A DNA stretch of 28,199 nt from positions 1 to 28,199 of the forward strand of contig CAXKVR010000343.1 in NCBI GenBank assembly GCA_964058845.1. The letters run 5' to 3'. The notes under the pieces were generated by a model, which had not been told where the DNA came from, searched no databases, and saw only the letters and a program-made list of their open reading frames with translations. Made by a program: the position numbers and the translations under genes. Shown in pieces: positions 10,459-19,427 of this stretch (position 1 is its first letter; the number at the start of each line of letters is the position of its first letter). Source of the stretch: Carex sylvatica (Eukaryota > Streptophyta > Magnoliopsida > Poales > Cyperaceae).

Positions 10459-11662
10459 TGTCTGCACAAAAGTGTATCACAAAGTTTCAGTACAACAATC
10501 CGTACCTTTTAAACCTTGAATAACCTTCTGATAAAGGTTACAAGTGCATAATCCTATCATATAGTAAATCGAATATCGATCCACAGGACGGCTTAAATCT
10601 AAACTGGACTCCACTTAAATTAATTAAGTACTAGAAATTAGAAAATGTTGAATTGGTGTTGTTTAATTTCCTAAATTTAGTAGCAATAATTGAAATGACA
10701 GAAAGTAAATTTGGTTTTAATCAATTATAAAAAGGCATTTTCAGAGTTTCTGATTTCATCTTCAACTCTGCCTCTCAGCACCGACGCGACCCGCGTACTC
10801 TCACACGTGGCATGTGTCGGTCTCGAGTGAATATAGCAAGTTGCCTGTTTCTGTGTTGTTTGTCTTATGTTCGTAAATCTCAACTCTCGTTTATTGACTT
10901 ATTAAACTTGGTAACAGAATTGCAATTTTGCCCTCTTAGGTCTTCTACCTCAACTCTCGTTTATTGGAATTCTACATAAGTTATTTATCTGGTTTACTAA
11001 AGGTACTCATCATCTCTCGATGAATGGAAAGTTCACATCTCAATTACTATTGGATCTAATCTCACGGCTCGAAACCCTAGCTCAAACACTTACTGGTTGA
11101 AAGAAACATCAGGACCAAAGTATCAGAAAGATGCTCTAGATCATCTAACAGTAAACTAAGAATCAATCGAACAATTTCAACTAAGCAATTAAAATAATAC
11201 TCAGATAAATAAACGCAAACATCAACATATATTCAAACAACTTGAAACAAAGTATCCGACTACATCATAACCTTATAAACTAAGAAATCTACTCAGACAT
11301 GATCAAAAAGCAAATAAAATAAGTGATAAAAGAATTGTTCATGACAAAACCCGAAGAACAAAGAAGACTCGTGAAGAAACTTGCGTATTTTTGCTTCTCG
11401 ACTTCATCTCTAAGCTAGTCCAAAATCCTAGGAATTGTTCTCTTGCTCCTAAAAATGCAGAAATATCCGAATGAATCCTCTGTTGCCAGAAATCCCCTCT
11501 TATAACCCTTTTTGGTCGACCTTCCTTCAATTAAGATTTGTTTCCAACTCTATTTTGCTTTCGGATTAGTCTGACACGACCCGTGTCGGATGTGACACAA
11601 CCTGCGTGCCTGTGTCTCTCACGTAAGTGATGAGAGGTCGCGTTCATGGTCGCTTCAGAGTA
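10459..11662 (-). repeat. Truncated 3' LTR of element 2
   Basis: It matches the 5' LTR (13863-15314) from the LTR end at 10459 to about 11662, then diverges abruptly into protease coding sequence. The segment equivalent to about 15090-15314, the LTR start, is absent. It retains two 21-bp-spaced dyad pairs (10783-10819 and 11573-11610) and the TATA-like TTATAA (11500-11505). Confidence 0.82.
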
Positions 11663-12260
11663 AGAATCAGTAAGCTGTAAGGTCATGCATGTGGGTCTGA
11701 GCTCACCTACTCCCACACGCTCGAAGATCGTGCACGGCATGAGACTCACACTGGCCCCTAAATCACCTAAGGCTTTCTTGATTTTCACCTTGCCAATTGT
11801 GTAGGGAATGGAGAACTTACCAGAATCTTCCATTTTTGGTGAGAGCTGGCTAGTCAGGATTGCCCTGCACTGCTCTGTCAGTTTAATCGTCTCATGTCCC
11901 CCCCAAGCTGTGCTTTTTTGTGAGGATATCCTTGAGAAATTTGGCATATGCTGGTATGTCGGTCAATGCTTCGGTTAATGGAACGGTGAATTGTAGCTGT
12001 TTGAGCATTTGAACAAACTTGGAGAATTGATCTGGTATTCTGCACTCAGCTAGCCTCTCAGGGAAGGGTACAGGTGGTCTGTAGGGTGGTGGTTTTTTTC
12101 TCCCTTTTTTGCTCTGGCTGTTAGGCTCTTTTGACGTGGAGCGCATCGACTGGGTTTTTGGTATTGGCTGCGAGTCGAGTTGACTCGATGCGGCCAGGGT
12201 TTTCTTCTTTAGGTGGTGATACAGGGCGTGTCGGCTCGACGCGGGGAGCGTGCTTAGCAC
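11662..12260 (-). pseudogene. Truncated, frameshifted protease of element 2
   Basis: Retropepsin region of an Athila-like Gag-Pol. An N-terminal open frame (12260-11892) carries KKPPPYRPPVPFPERLAE and DIPAYAKFLKDILTKK. A frameshift near 11900-11940 moves the sequence to the frame of 11947-11531, with GGHETIKLTEQCRAIL, IPYTIGKVKIKKALGDLGAS and LMPCTIFERVGVGE. The active-site D-L-G-A-S (11750-11764) is intact, unlike in element 1. Homology ends at LQLTDSYSEA, where the frame runs into LTR sequence; the ILGRPFL half of the protease is missing. The open frame past that point, to 11531, is read-through into the LTR and not part of the protein. Confidence 0.85.
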
Positions 12261-12348
12261 TTTGGTCTGTTGGCATGGCTGGTCCTTGGCAAATGATTAT
12301 AGATTTTATCTATCCTCTGGGGTTGGGTTCTGGTTGACTGGGTAGTCT

Positions 12349-13714
12349 TCAAGGAGGTGGTTGTACAGAAGTGGTTTGTTGATCCAATTGTGTTTCCCAT
12401 GCCTTCCTTTGAGCAACCAGTTGAGCATTCATTGCTTGCAGTTTCTCGAACATCATCTGGTTCATCCTCCCTTGCTCATTCATGAAATCACTTGCAGTGG
12501 GAGCGATATACAGCTTGGGAAGATTGGATTGAAATGATTGGTTGTTCGAGTTGGAAAAAGAAGCATTGTGGTAGAAGCCTCGGTTGTGGTTGCTCGTGGG
12601 ATTGTTGAATGGTGGTCTCAGAAAGTGGGATGATTCATTGTTGAGATAGTTTACTTGCTCGGGCTCATCATCCATTTGCGCCAGTGAGCATTGCTCATAT
12701 ACATGCCTTTTATCCCCGCACACAACACAAGATTGTGGTTGTTGGCTGGAAACTGCTTTCATACTCATCTTGTCAAAAGCCTTCTGCATAACATCCAGAT
12801 TGGCAGTAAGATCAGTGATCCGATCAACTTTGAATCGGCCGTCTCCACCAGCTCAGGTATTGTTGCGGCCAGACCACTATTGGTTCTGTGCCATGTTGTC
12901 AATCAGATGCATAGCCTCAAGAGGTTCCCTTGACATCAGTGCTCCACCTACAACAACATCAATAGATGTATGAGTGCTTTCAGTTAGACCATCATAAAAA
13001 GTTTGAATCAACAATCAGTCAGGAATACCATGGTGTGGACAAGAATACTGTAGCTCCCTAAACCTTTCCCAGGCTTTGTTCGGGGGTTCATTAGACCTTT
13101 GCCTAAAGCTGGTCAGTTGGGTTCTTACCTTGGCAGTTCTTTTGTGAGGAAAAAACCTAGTTAAAAACAAATTAGACAATTCCCTCCAAGTGTTTATCGA
13201 ATCCCGTGGTTGTGATCTCAATCATTTCTTTTCCTTATCCCTAAGTGTGAGAGAAAATAAAGAAAATCTAATGTAATCAGTGGTTGCCCCATTGGTTCTG
13301 ATAGTTGTGCAGCATTCAAGAAAATTTTGAAGATTGACCCAAGCCATGGAATGTGTTCTGTTGCACTATGTTGATCACGCCAGGATTGAAGTTCGGCTGT
13401 TGTCTTATTATCCTTGGCAGCCTGATCGAGTCCCTCGCATCTCCTGCTCTTGGCACAATGAACTCGCATAGGGTCCTTAGCATGAAGTCCGCCATGTCAT
13501 CATCAGAATGGGCATCATTGAAGTCCTGATCCCTGTCTATATCATCTGTGTGGGTACTCATCTCTTCTCTGCTCGAATGGTGAGAGTGCTCAGACTCTGT
13601 CCCTTCGACGCGGGATGAGTCAGTCGTGATGCGGGGCGCATCGAGAGGTGATTGCGCAGGAACAGTGGCATCTGGAGAAGGATTTGCATCAGAAAGTGGT
13701 CCTTTGCTCCTCAT
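12349..13714 (-). pseudogene. gag: Broken gag of element 2
   Basis: Gag precursor related to that of element 1. The N-terminal part (13714-13316) has MRSKG, a Ser/Asp-rich stretch and RLPRIIRQQPNFNPGVINIV. Relative to element 1 about 16 bp are missing after HGLGQ (near 13340), shifting the frame. The capsid core resumes at 13221-13015 (PRDSINTWRELSNLFLTRFF, CPHHGIPD) and shares a frame, through several stops, with 12789-12349. The zinc knuckle CVVCGDKRHVYEQC (12688-12729) is a complete CX2CX4HX4C. A C-terminal Asn/Gln-rich region (NNPTSNHNRGFYHNASF) follows. The start aligns with 4088 of element 1. It is a pseudogene, but its lesions differ from those of element 1, so together they show which positions are ancestral. 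Confidence 0.86.
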
Positions 13715-13838
13715 TTGGTAGTCACCTTTGGAATGTAGTACGAATGCCAGCTTTTCTGAGAGAGAGAAAAATAAAAAAGATACAATTAAAATCTAGATTA
13801 ACTAAGATAAGCAAAAATCCAGTAAATAAATGATGCCG

Positions 13839-13856
13839 TCCCCAGCAACAGCGCCA
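13839..13856 (-). other. Primer binding site of element 2, tRNA-Asp type
   Basis: On the minus strand this reads TGGCGCTGTTGCTGGGGA, six bases after the LTR end. It differs from the element 1 site at two positions, both CG to TG, as expected from deamination of methylated CpG. Confidence 0.82.
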
Positions 13857-13862
13857 AAAACT

Positions 13863-15314
13863 TGTTCGCACAAAAGTGTATCACAAAGTTTAAGTACAGC
13901 AAGTTGTACCTTTTAAACCTCGAATAAACTTTCGATAAAGATTGCAAGCGCACAATTCTATCGTATAGTAAATCGAGTATCGATCCATAGGATGGCTTAA
14001 ATCTAAACTTGACTCCACTTAAATTAATTAAGTACTGCAATTGAAAAAGGTTGATTTTGTGTTGTTTAATTTCCTAAATTTAATAGCAATAATTGAAATG
14101 ACAGAAAGTAAAATTTTGTTTTAATCAATTATAAAAAGACGTTTGCAGGGTTTCTGATTTCATCTTCAACTCTGTCTCTCAGCACCAGACGCGACCAGCG
14201 TACTCTCATACGCGGCCCGCGTCGGCCTCGAGTGAATAAAGCAAGTTTCCTATTTCTACGTTGTTTCTTTGTGTAAGGTTCTACTGACCGTACCTAATGT
14301 TCGTAAAACTCAACTCTCGTTTATTGGCTTATTAAACTTGGCAACGAAATTGTAATTTCACCCTCTTTGGTTTCCTACCTCAACTCTCGTTTATTGGAAT
14401 TATACCTAAGTTATTTATCTGGTTTGCTAAAGGTATCCATCATCTCTCGATAAATGAAAAGTTCACCTCTCAATTACTATTAGGTCTAACCTCACGGCTC
14501 AAAACCCTACCTCAGATACTTAGTCTGGTTGAAAGAAACATCAGGGCCAAAGTACTAGAAAGATGCTCTAGATAATCTAACAGTAAACCAAGAATTAATC
14601 GAACAATTTCAACTAAGCAATTAAAATAATACTCAGACAAATAAACACAAACATCAACACATATTCAAACAACTTGCATATAAAAGAAATTATCCGACTA
14701 CATCATAATCCTAGAAACTAAGAAATCTACTAAGACATGATCAAAAAGAAAATAAAATAAGTGATAAAAGAATTGTTCATGACAAAACCCAAAGAACAAA
14801 GAAGACTTGTGAAGAAACTTGCATCTTTTAACTTCTCGACTTCGTCTCCAAGCTAGTCCAAAACCCTAGAAATTATTCTCTTGCTCCTAAAAATACTGAA
14901 TTATCCGAATTAATCCTCTGTTGCTAGAAATCCCCTCTTATAACCCTTTTTGGCCGACCTTCCTTCAATTGAAATTTGTTTCCAACTCTATTTTGCTTTT
15001 GGATTAGTTTGACACGACCTACGTCGGGTGTGACGCGGCCCGCGTGCCTGTGTCTCTCGCGTAAGTGATGAGAGGCCACGTCCGTGGTCGCTTCAGGGTA
15101 TGATGCGACCCGCGTCAGATGTGACGCAGCCCGCGTGCAGAGCTTCAGAATTCATCATCTTCCTTGATTTCGCCTATTTATGCAAAATAAGAATAAAAAC
15201 ACAACAGTACCATATTCTACAGATATTCAATGAAATAGAGATGATTTGGTGGTTTAAAACACAGGTTTTGGTACAGAAATTGGTCGAAATAATAGGTCAG
15301 ATAACGAGACATCA
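13863..15314 (-). repeat. 5' LTR of element 2
   Basis: On the minus strand it starts TGATGTCTCG (15314) and ends GCGAACA (13863), 1452 bp. The first part aligns with the element 1 LTR (TATTTCATTGAATATCTGTA, ATGGTACTG, TTCTTATTTTGC). It contains three 21-bp-spaced dyad pairs (14188-14224, 15011-15047 and 15102-15138) in a GC-rich version, and CTCTCG motifs equivalent to the CGAGAG run in element 1. Confidence 0.88.
14938..14943 (-). promoter_or_regulatory. Probable LTR TATA box (element 2, 5' LTR)
   Basis: TTATAA lies in GGGTTATAAGAGGGGATTTC on the minus strand, at the same place as the TATA-like box of element 1 and duplicated in the 3' LTR (11500-11505). Conservation between subfamilies supports a promoter role; the start site is inferred. 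Confidence 0.5.
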
Positions 15315-15549
15315 TAGATTTATTGAAAATCGCTGTTTTTTTATGGTCCAGATTTGTCTGAAAACAACGATTTTCAATAAATCTAAAAAAATAGTAAATA
15401 AATTCCAAAAAATGTCAAATTTGGTCTCTAAACAGATATTAATATGGACAACAAGATGAACGATTTGGATCGGTTATTTGGACTTTAAATTACGTGATTT
15501 ATAGTCTAATGTACAAAGAAGGTTATACATTACAATGTACCATAGCCCA

Positions 15550-15551
<2 letters not shown>

Positions 15552-15584
<33 letters not shown>
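15552..15584. repeat. (CT)n(AT)n microsatellite between MITE A and MITE B
   Basis: An uninterrupted TC/CT run of about 20 bases is followed by an AT run of about 14. It joins the tip of MITE A directly to the tip of MITE B with no other sequence between them. Confidence 0.9.
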
Positions 15585-15585
<1 letters not shown>

Positions 15586-15958
15586 GTACGGCCAACGCGC
15601 TATCAGTAGTATATCAACAATATGCTTCCGGTCTCTAAAATCCTTAATGAGAGCTTCATTTTCATATAAAAAAAATTTAAGTTTCGAAGAATTATGAAAA
15701 CAATAATAAAAATTCATCTTAAACAAGCAACAAGCACAAACTAGAAATATACAAGTCAATAAAATGAGCAAATTAGTGCATTAAAATGTGCACAAAATCC
15801 TTCATATTTTGACCGCTTGACTTGATAGTAAATATACGAAGCCCTCGCTAAGCACATTGGTTTAAACGGTTTAGATTTATTATTTGAAGCTGATTCAATA
15901 GATTTTGAAGACCGAAAATATATTGTTGATATACTAGAGGAAGCGCGTTAGCCGTACT
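15585..15958. mobile_element. MITE B, terminal repeat AGTACGGCYAACGCGC
   Basis: The left tip AGTACGGCCAACGCGCTATC (15585) is matched by the minus strand of the right tip, AGTACGGCTAACGCGCTTCC (15958). TAGTATATCAACAATAT and CGGTCT are also shared. The interior is AT-rich with TTTGACCGCTTGACTTGATA, shared with B'. The arms are of unequal length, suggesting an internal deletion on the left side. No coding sequence. The superfamily is not assignable; the neighbouring TA runs hide any TA target duplication. Confidence 0.8.
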
Positions 15959-15974
15959 CTATATATATATATAT

Positions 15975-16328
15975 ATCAAAATCTATCGAATCGGCTTCAA
16001 ATAAAAAATCCGAACCATTCAAACCAATGTTCTTAATGAAAGCTTCGTTTCCATATAAAAATTTTAAGTTTCGAATTTATTTACTATCAAGTCAAGTGGT
16101 CAAAATATAAGCAAAATATTGCCTTAAAATACGCACAAAATTCTTCATATTTTGACCGCTTGACTTGATGGTAAATTAATTCTAAACTTAATTTTTTTTA
16201 TATGGAAACGAAGCTCTCGTTAAGAACATTGGTTTGAACTATTTGGATTTGTCATTTGAAGTCGATTCGATAGATTTTGAAGACCGGAAGCTTATTATTG
16301 ATATACTAGAGGAAACACGTTAGCCATA

Positions 16329-16330
<2 letters not shown>
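15975..16330. mobile_element. MITE B', left-truncated second copy of MITE B
   Basis: The right tip read on the minus strand is AGTATGGCTAACGTGTTTCC (16330), like MITE B. The arms are complementary (AATCTATCGAATCGGCTTCA on the left against the minus strand near 16257-16275), and the centre shares TTTGACCGCTTGACTTGATG. The outer left tip AGTACGGC... is missing; homology begins right after a TA run at 15975. It lies in direct orientation after MITE B. Confidence 0.75.
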
Positions 16331-16390
<60 letters not shown>

Positions 16391-16391
16391 A
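16331..16391. repeat. (CT)n(TA)n(GATATA)n microsatellite
   Basis: A CT run, a TA run of more than 20 bases and three copies of GATATA separate MITE B' from MITE C. Confidence 0.9.
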
Positions 16392-16813
16392 GAGTGACTA
16401 ATATGCATTCGTATGCATATGGGCCAAAATACATACGGTTCAAATTTAAAATTTCAAAATCCAAAAAGTCGATATGAACTGTTCATCTTGTTTTACAAAT
16501 TAATATGTGCTTCGAGACCAAATTTTACATTTTTCTGAATTTTTTTACTATTTATTAAGCCACTTTGAAAATTATTGATCCAACGGTGGCTGCTGATTTT
16601 ACTGTTTTGTTAAGCCACCGTTGGATCAACAATTTTCAAAGTGGCTTAATAAATAGTAAAAAAATTCAAAAAAAATGTAAAATTTAGTCTCCAAGCACAT
16701 ATTAATATGGAGAATAAGATGAACGGTTCAGATCGGCTTTTTGGATTTTAAAATTTTAAATTTGGACCATATGTATTTCGACCCATATGCATACAAATGC
16801 ATATTAGTTACTC
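16392..16813. mobile_element. MITE C, near-complete 200-bp hairpin
   Basis: The left tip GAGTGACTAATATGCATTCG is matched by the minus strand of the right end, GAGTAACTAATATGCATTTG. The two arms (16392-16590 and 16614-16813) pair almost throughout, with a loop of 23 bases. The innermost 40 bp (16551-16590 with 16614-16653) differ at one position. The family is non-coding and recent by the pairing quality. A transcript through it would give a long double-stranded RNA and so small RNAs (inference). Confidence 0.88.
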
Positions 16814-16833
16814 TGTCTATCTATATATATATA

Positions 16834-17120
16834 TGAGAAGGGTTCAAATGCACCATCATTTTGGTGCTCCAATATGCACCATGCCCTTTATCTCTATTTT
16901 CAAAGTTCGAACAGTCGATCTGAACCGCTCAACATAATATTCATAGTAAAATATGCTTGGAGACCAAATTTTATATTTTTTAGAATTTTTTTACTATTTT
17001 TTTTTTGTATATACAAAATTACCTTTTTAAGGAGATTCTGGACCACCCGATAAAGTCATATTGTACCTATCTAAAAAAATAGTAAAAAATTCTAAAAAAA
17101 TAGTAAAAAATTCTAAAGAA
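16834..17120. mobile_element. MITE D, right end incomplete
   Basis: The left tip GAGAAGGGTTCAAATGCACC follows a TA run. The interior includes TGCTTGGAGACCAAATTTTA and TAGAATTTTTTTACTATTT. A partial inverted right arm at about 17072-17120 holds a 21-bp unit (CTAAAAAAATAGTAAAAAATT) twice in tandem. The expected right tip, the reverse complement of GAGAAGGGTTCAAATG, is not found, so the copy is truncated. Confidence 0.6.
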
Positions 17121-18530
17121 TATACAATTTGCCATTTTGAGAACAAATACACTTAATTGTATAAATAAATATAAAATGAGGTCAATTTTGGCTCAAATTC
17201 AATGTGACACAACACTGATACAGACCTTACCCGCTACCAGAAAACTGATACCAGTCTCAAATTCAATGTTTGTATTTTCAGGTGTTAGCAAGAAAAACTT
17301 AATTATACAGTACCATTGTACGAATTGATGGTTTAATTTGTGAAGTATCTTCTTCAAAAGGGAGAAAAGGCAAGTTATAAGCACTTTTGTGTAGCTTGAC
17401 AGTTCTTATAAAATAGTGTCAACTTTAATTTTGTTCTATAAGATAAAAGCTGATATGATATGATTTTGTAGTTTTTATCTAAAATAGAAAAGTAACTCTG
17501 CTCAAATTTCTGAAAAGGTCAATCCTTTTAACATACTGATGAGGAGTTGAGCAAAAGGTCAATCCTTTAAACAAACTGGTGAAAAGGAAAAGGAAATTCA
17601 GGGGAGACCGATCGAGCTAGGCGGAAAGATCTGGTTAGTTGTCATGCCATTTTATGAAATAGAAGATCAGAGCCGCTGGATAACTGGATTAGACGAATGG
17701 TTCATATTTTTTTTACCATTGTACATGTAAGGGGACGTACCCATATTAGGATAATGGATACATGCTGATTAATAGTAATGAAAAAATGGCAAAAGGATAA
17801 TATGATATATAAAAATAACTCATTAATAGCGGCAATATATATATTGATATATATGGCCGGTTAAGTGAGAGGCAACAAACACGAACCAGATCGAGGCCCG
17901 GCCCAATGCCCGGCGTAAGACCATGGTTGATGGAAGGACACTTCAACAAATGCAACAAGAAAACACATGCTCCACCAACAAACAAGAATAAATATTGATA
18001 GGATGTTAGTTTTTGTTGTAATGACTTTGTAGTTGATGCTTACTCTTTGATTGAGTTGCTTGATTAGTGAGATTAAAATTGTAGAAATAGGTGCTTATGA
18101 ATGTTTCTTTGAACATTTTATTTTATGAATTTGATCCTTTTTTGATTTAGATGCACAATTCTACAAACTAGCATGCCCGTGATATTGTGGATATTGTAAA
18201 ATTTTGTTTAATTAGTGAATGAAACAGGTGGTGTGTTGTAAAAATTATGTTTAATTAGTGAATGAAATTTATCAACAAAATTGCATCTAGAGTCCCCGCT
18301 GGCTTACTGTTTTTTTAGAGGATTTGTTTACTATTGTTTCTAAGCATACTACAAACATTAGCACAGTAAGCACATTGTCACTTGTAAGCTTACTGTTAAG
18401 CATAAGACACACTTGCACAACAGAATGTATGTAAATAATGAAATTTCCATGCAAGATTGCTTATAATTGTCAAATTACTTTAATACTTTCCAGCAACATA
18501 CATAAACATAAAAATTGCTAATGTCTGGAC
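17121..18530. other. Intergenic DNA, no gene recognised
   Basis: There is no protein domain or RNA gene that I can recognise. Two local duplications are visible: AAAAGGTCAATCCTTT at 17513 and 17553 (40 bp apart), and TGTTTAATTAGTGAATGAAA near 18205 and again about 45 bp downstream. Short open frames at 17137-17328 (+) and 17746-17985 (-) have no recognisable motif. Confidence 0.5.
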
Positions 18531-19419
18531 TAGGGCTGCCAAAAAAAATTTGTAGTTCGTGATTCGATCCGAATTTGATTCAGGTTTGATTCGAGTTTAA
18601 TTCGATTCAAAATGAGTTCGAATTAAAACGAATCAAACCAGGTTCGGTTCGAAATTAATTCAAACCTAGCCTTCGAAATTAATTCAAACCAAATTCAAAT
18701 CTAGCCTGGTTCAATCGAAATGGATTCGCGAACTTTTATGGTTCGAATCTCATAATAACATCGATCGTTCATTTACCTGATGAAATTAAAACCCAAGATA
18801 TATAATCATAATTTAACTTAGCCGACGCTCCATCGCTCTCAAATCTCAATAACCTAGTTCTCTCTCCGCCTCTCCCTAACTCACTCTCCCTCTCACTCTA
18901 AAACCTAGCCGACTGGCTATCCCTCCAGCCTAGATGAATATCTCTCATCTCTCTTCGGCTATCTCTCCTCCGCATTCTCTATCTTTCGGAGTCTCACTTC
19001 ATTAGATGGTCCGATCGAGAGTTTGATCGAGTGAACACTCGAGGTACGATTACTTGTTTTACTACATATTTCAGTTCTTATACTTAATTCTCTTTTTACG
19101 ATTATTTGTTGTGATGTATTTTTTCATGAACAATTTTTCAACTTAAAAACACTAATTTCATACCGGTAAAAGGAAGCCATGTGAATTTTATACCACGAAA
19201 AAAAATTAATGTATAAACTACCGGTAACTAGGGCTGCTAAAAAATAATTTAGTTTGTGATTCGATTCTGGTTCGATTCGAAAAATGTGTAGTTCGCAATT
19301 AATTCGATTCGAAATTAGTTCGATTCGAAATGAATCAAACCAGGTTTGATTCGAATCTAATTCAAACCAAACTCAAATCTAGAGTAAATTCGATTCAGTT
19401 CGATTCGTTGCCACCCCTA
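18531..19419. mobile_element. Non-autonomous hAT-like element
   Basis: The left terminus TAGGGCTGCCAA and the right terminus on the minus strand TAGGGGTGGCAA match at 10 of 12 positions and fit hAT-type ends. The flanks GTCTGGAC (18523-18530) and ATCTGGAC (19420-19427) form an 8-bp target duplication with one difference, the length typical of hAT. Subterminal DNA is packed with GATTCGATTCGA-type repeats, as expected for transposase-binding regions. A second internal terminus, TAGGGCTGCTAA, lies at 19229. The middle (about 18820-19045) is CT-rich and leader-like, with a possible splice donor GAG|GTACG at 19041. No transposase is encoded. Confidence 0.82.
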
Positions 19420-19427
19420 ATCTGGAC

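Larger units (their letters stand above)
10459..15314 (-). mobile_element. LTR element 2: deleted Athila-like element nested in MITE A
   Basis: Read on the minus strand the order is 5' LTR (15314-13863), primer site, gag, protease, then directly a truncated 3' LTR (about 11662-10459). The element is 4.86 kb and a distinct subfamily related to element 1: LTR start, primer site, Gag and protease all align. RT, RNase H, integrase, the 3' non-coding region, the polypurine tract and the first roughly 225 bp of the 3' LTR are missing, joined by one junction near 11660. The flanks TTTAT (10454-10458) and TAGAT (15315-15319) could be a 5-bp target duplication with two changes. Because both ends are intact inside MITE A, the internal deletion could predate or postdate insertion. 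Confidence 0.85.
10289..15551. mobile_element. MITE A, split by insertion of LTR element 2
   Basis: The left arm (10289-10458) begins GATGGGCTATGGTACATTAT. The right arm (15315-15551) read on the minus strand begins GATGGGCTATGGTACATTGT. The arms remain complementary through ATTACGTAATT, CGTTCATCTTGTTGTCCATA and GAGACCAAATTT. Next to the insertion point the right part carries a second, inner hairpin (15317-15340 with 15361-15384). Without the insertion the element would be about 400 bp, the same size and architecture as MITE C. Ends abut TA and CT/TA microsatellites. No coding sequence. Confidence 0.85.

Noticed and set aside
11531..11661. C-terminal extension of the protease open frame of element 2
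   Set aside because: The sequence past the junction is LTR DNA also present in the 5' LTR, so it is read-through and not a protein domain.
12131..12337. Plus-strand open frames over element 2 (also 12691-12973, 13648-13833)
   Set aside because: They are shadows of the minus-strand gag and protease.
15100..15459. 119-codon plus-strand open frame
   Set aside because: It spans the LTR start of element 2 and the right arm of MITE A, so it is a chance frame across an insertion boundary.
17746..17985. 79-codon minus-strand open frame with a hydrophobic C-terminal part
   Set aside because: Considered as a small secreted or membrane peptide, but there is no clear signal peptide and no known peptide-hormone motif on either strand.
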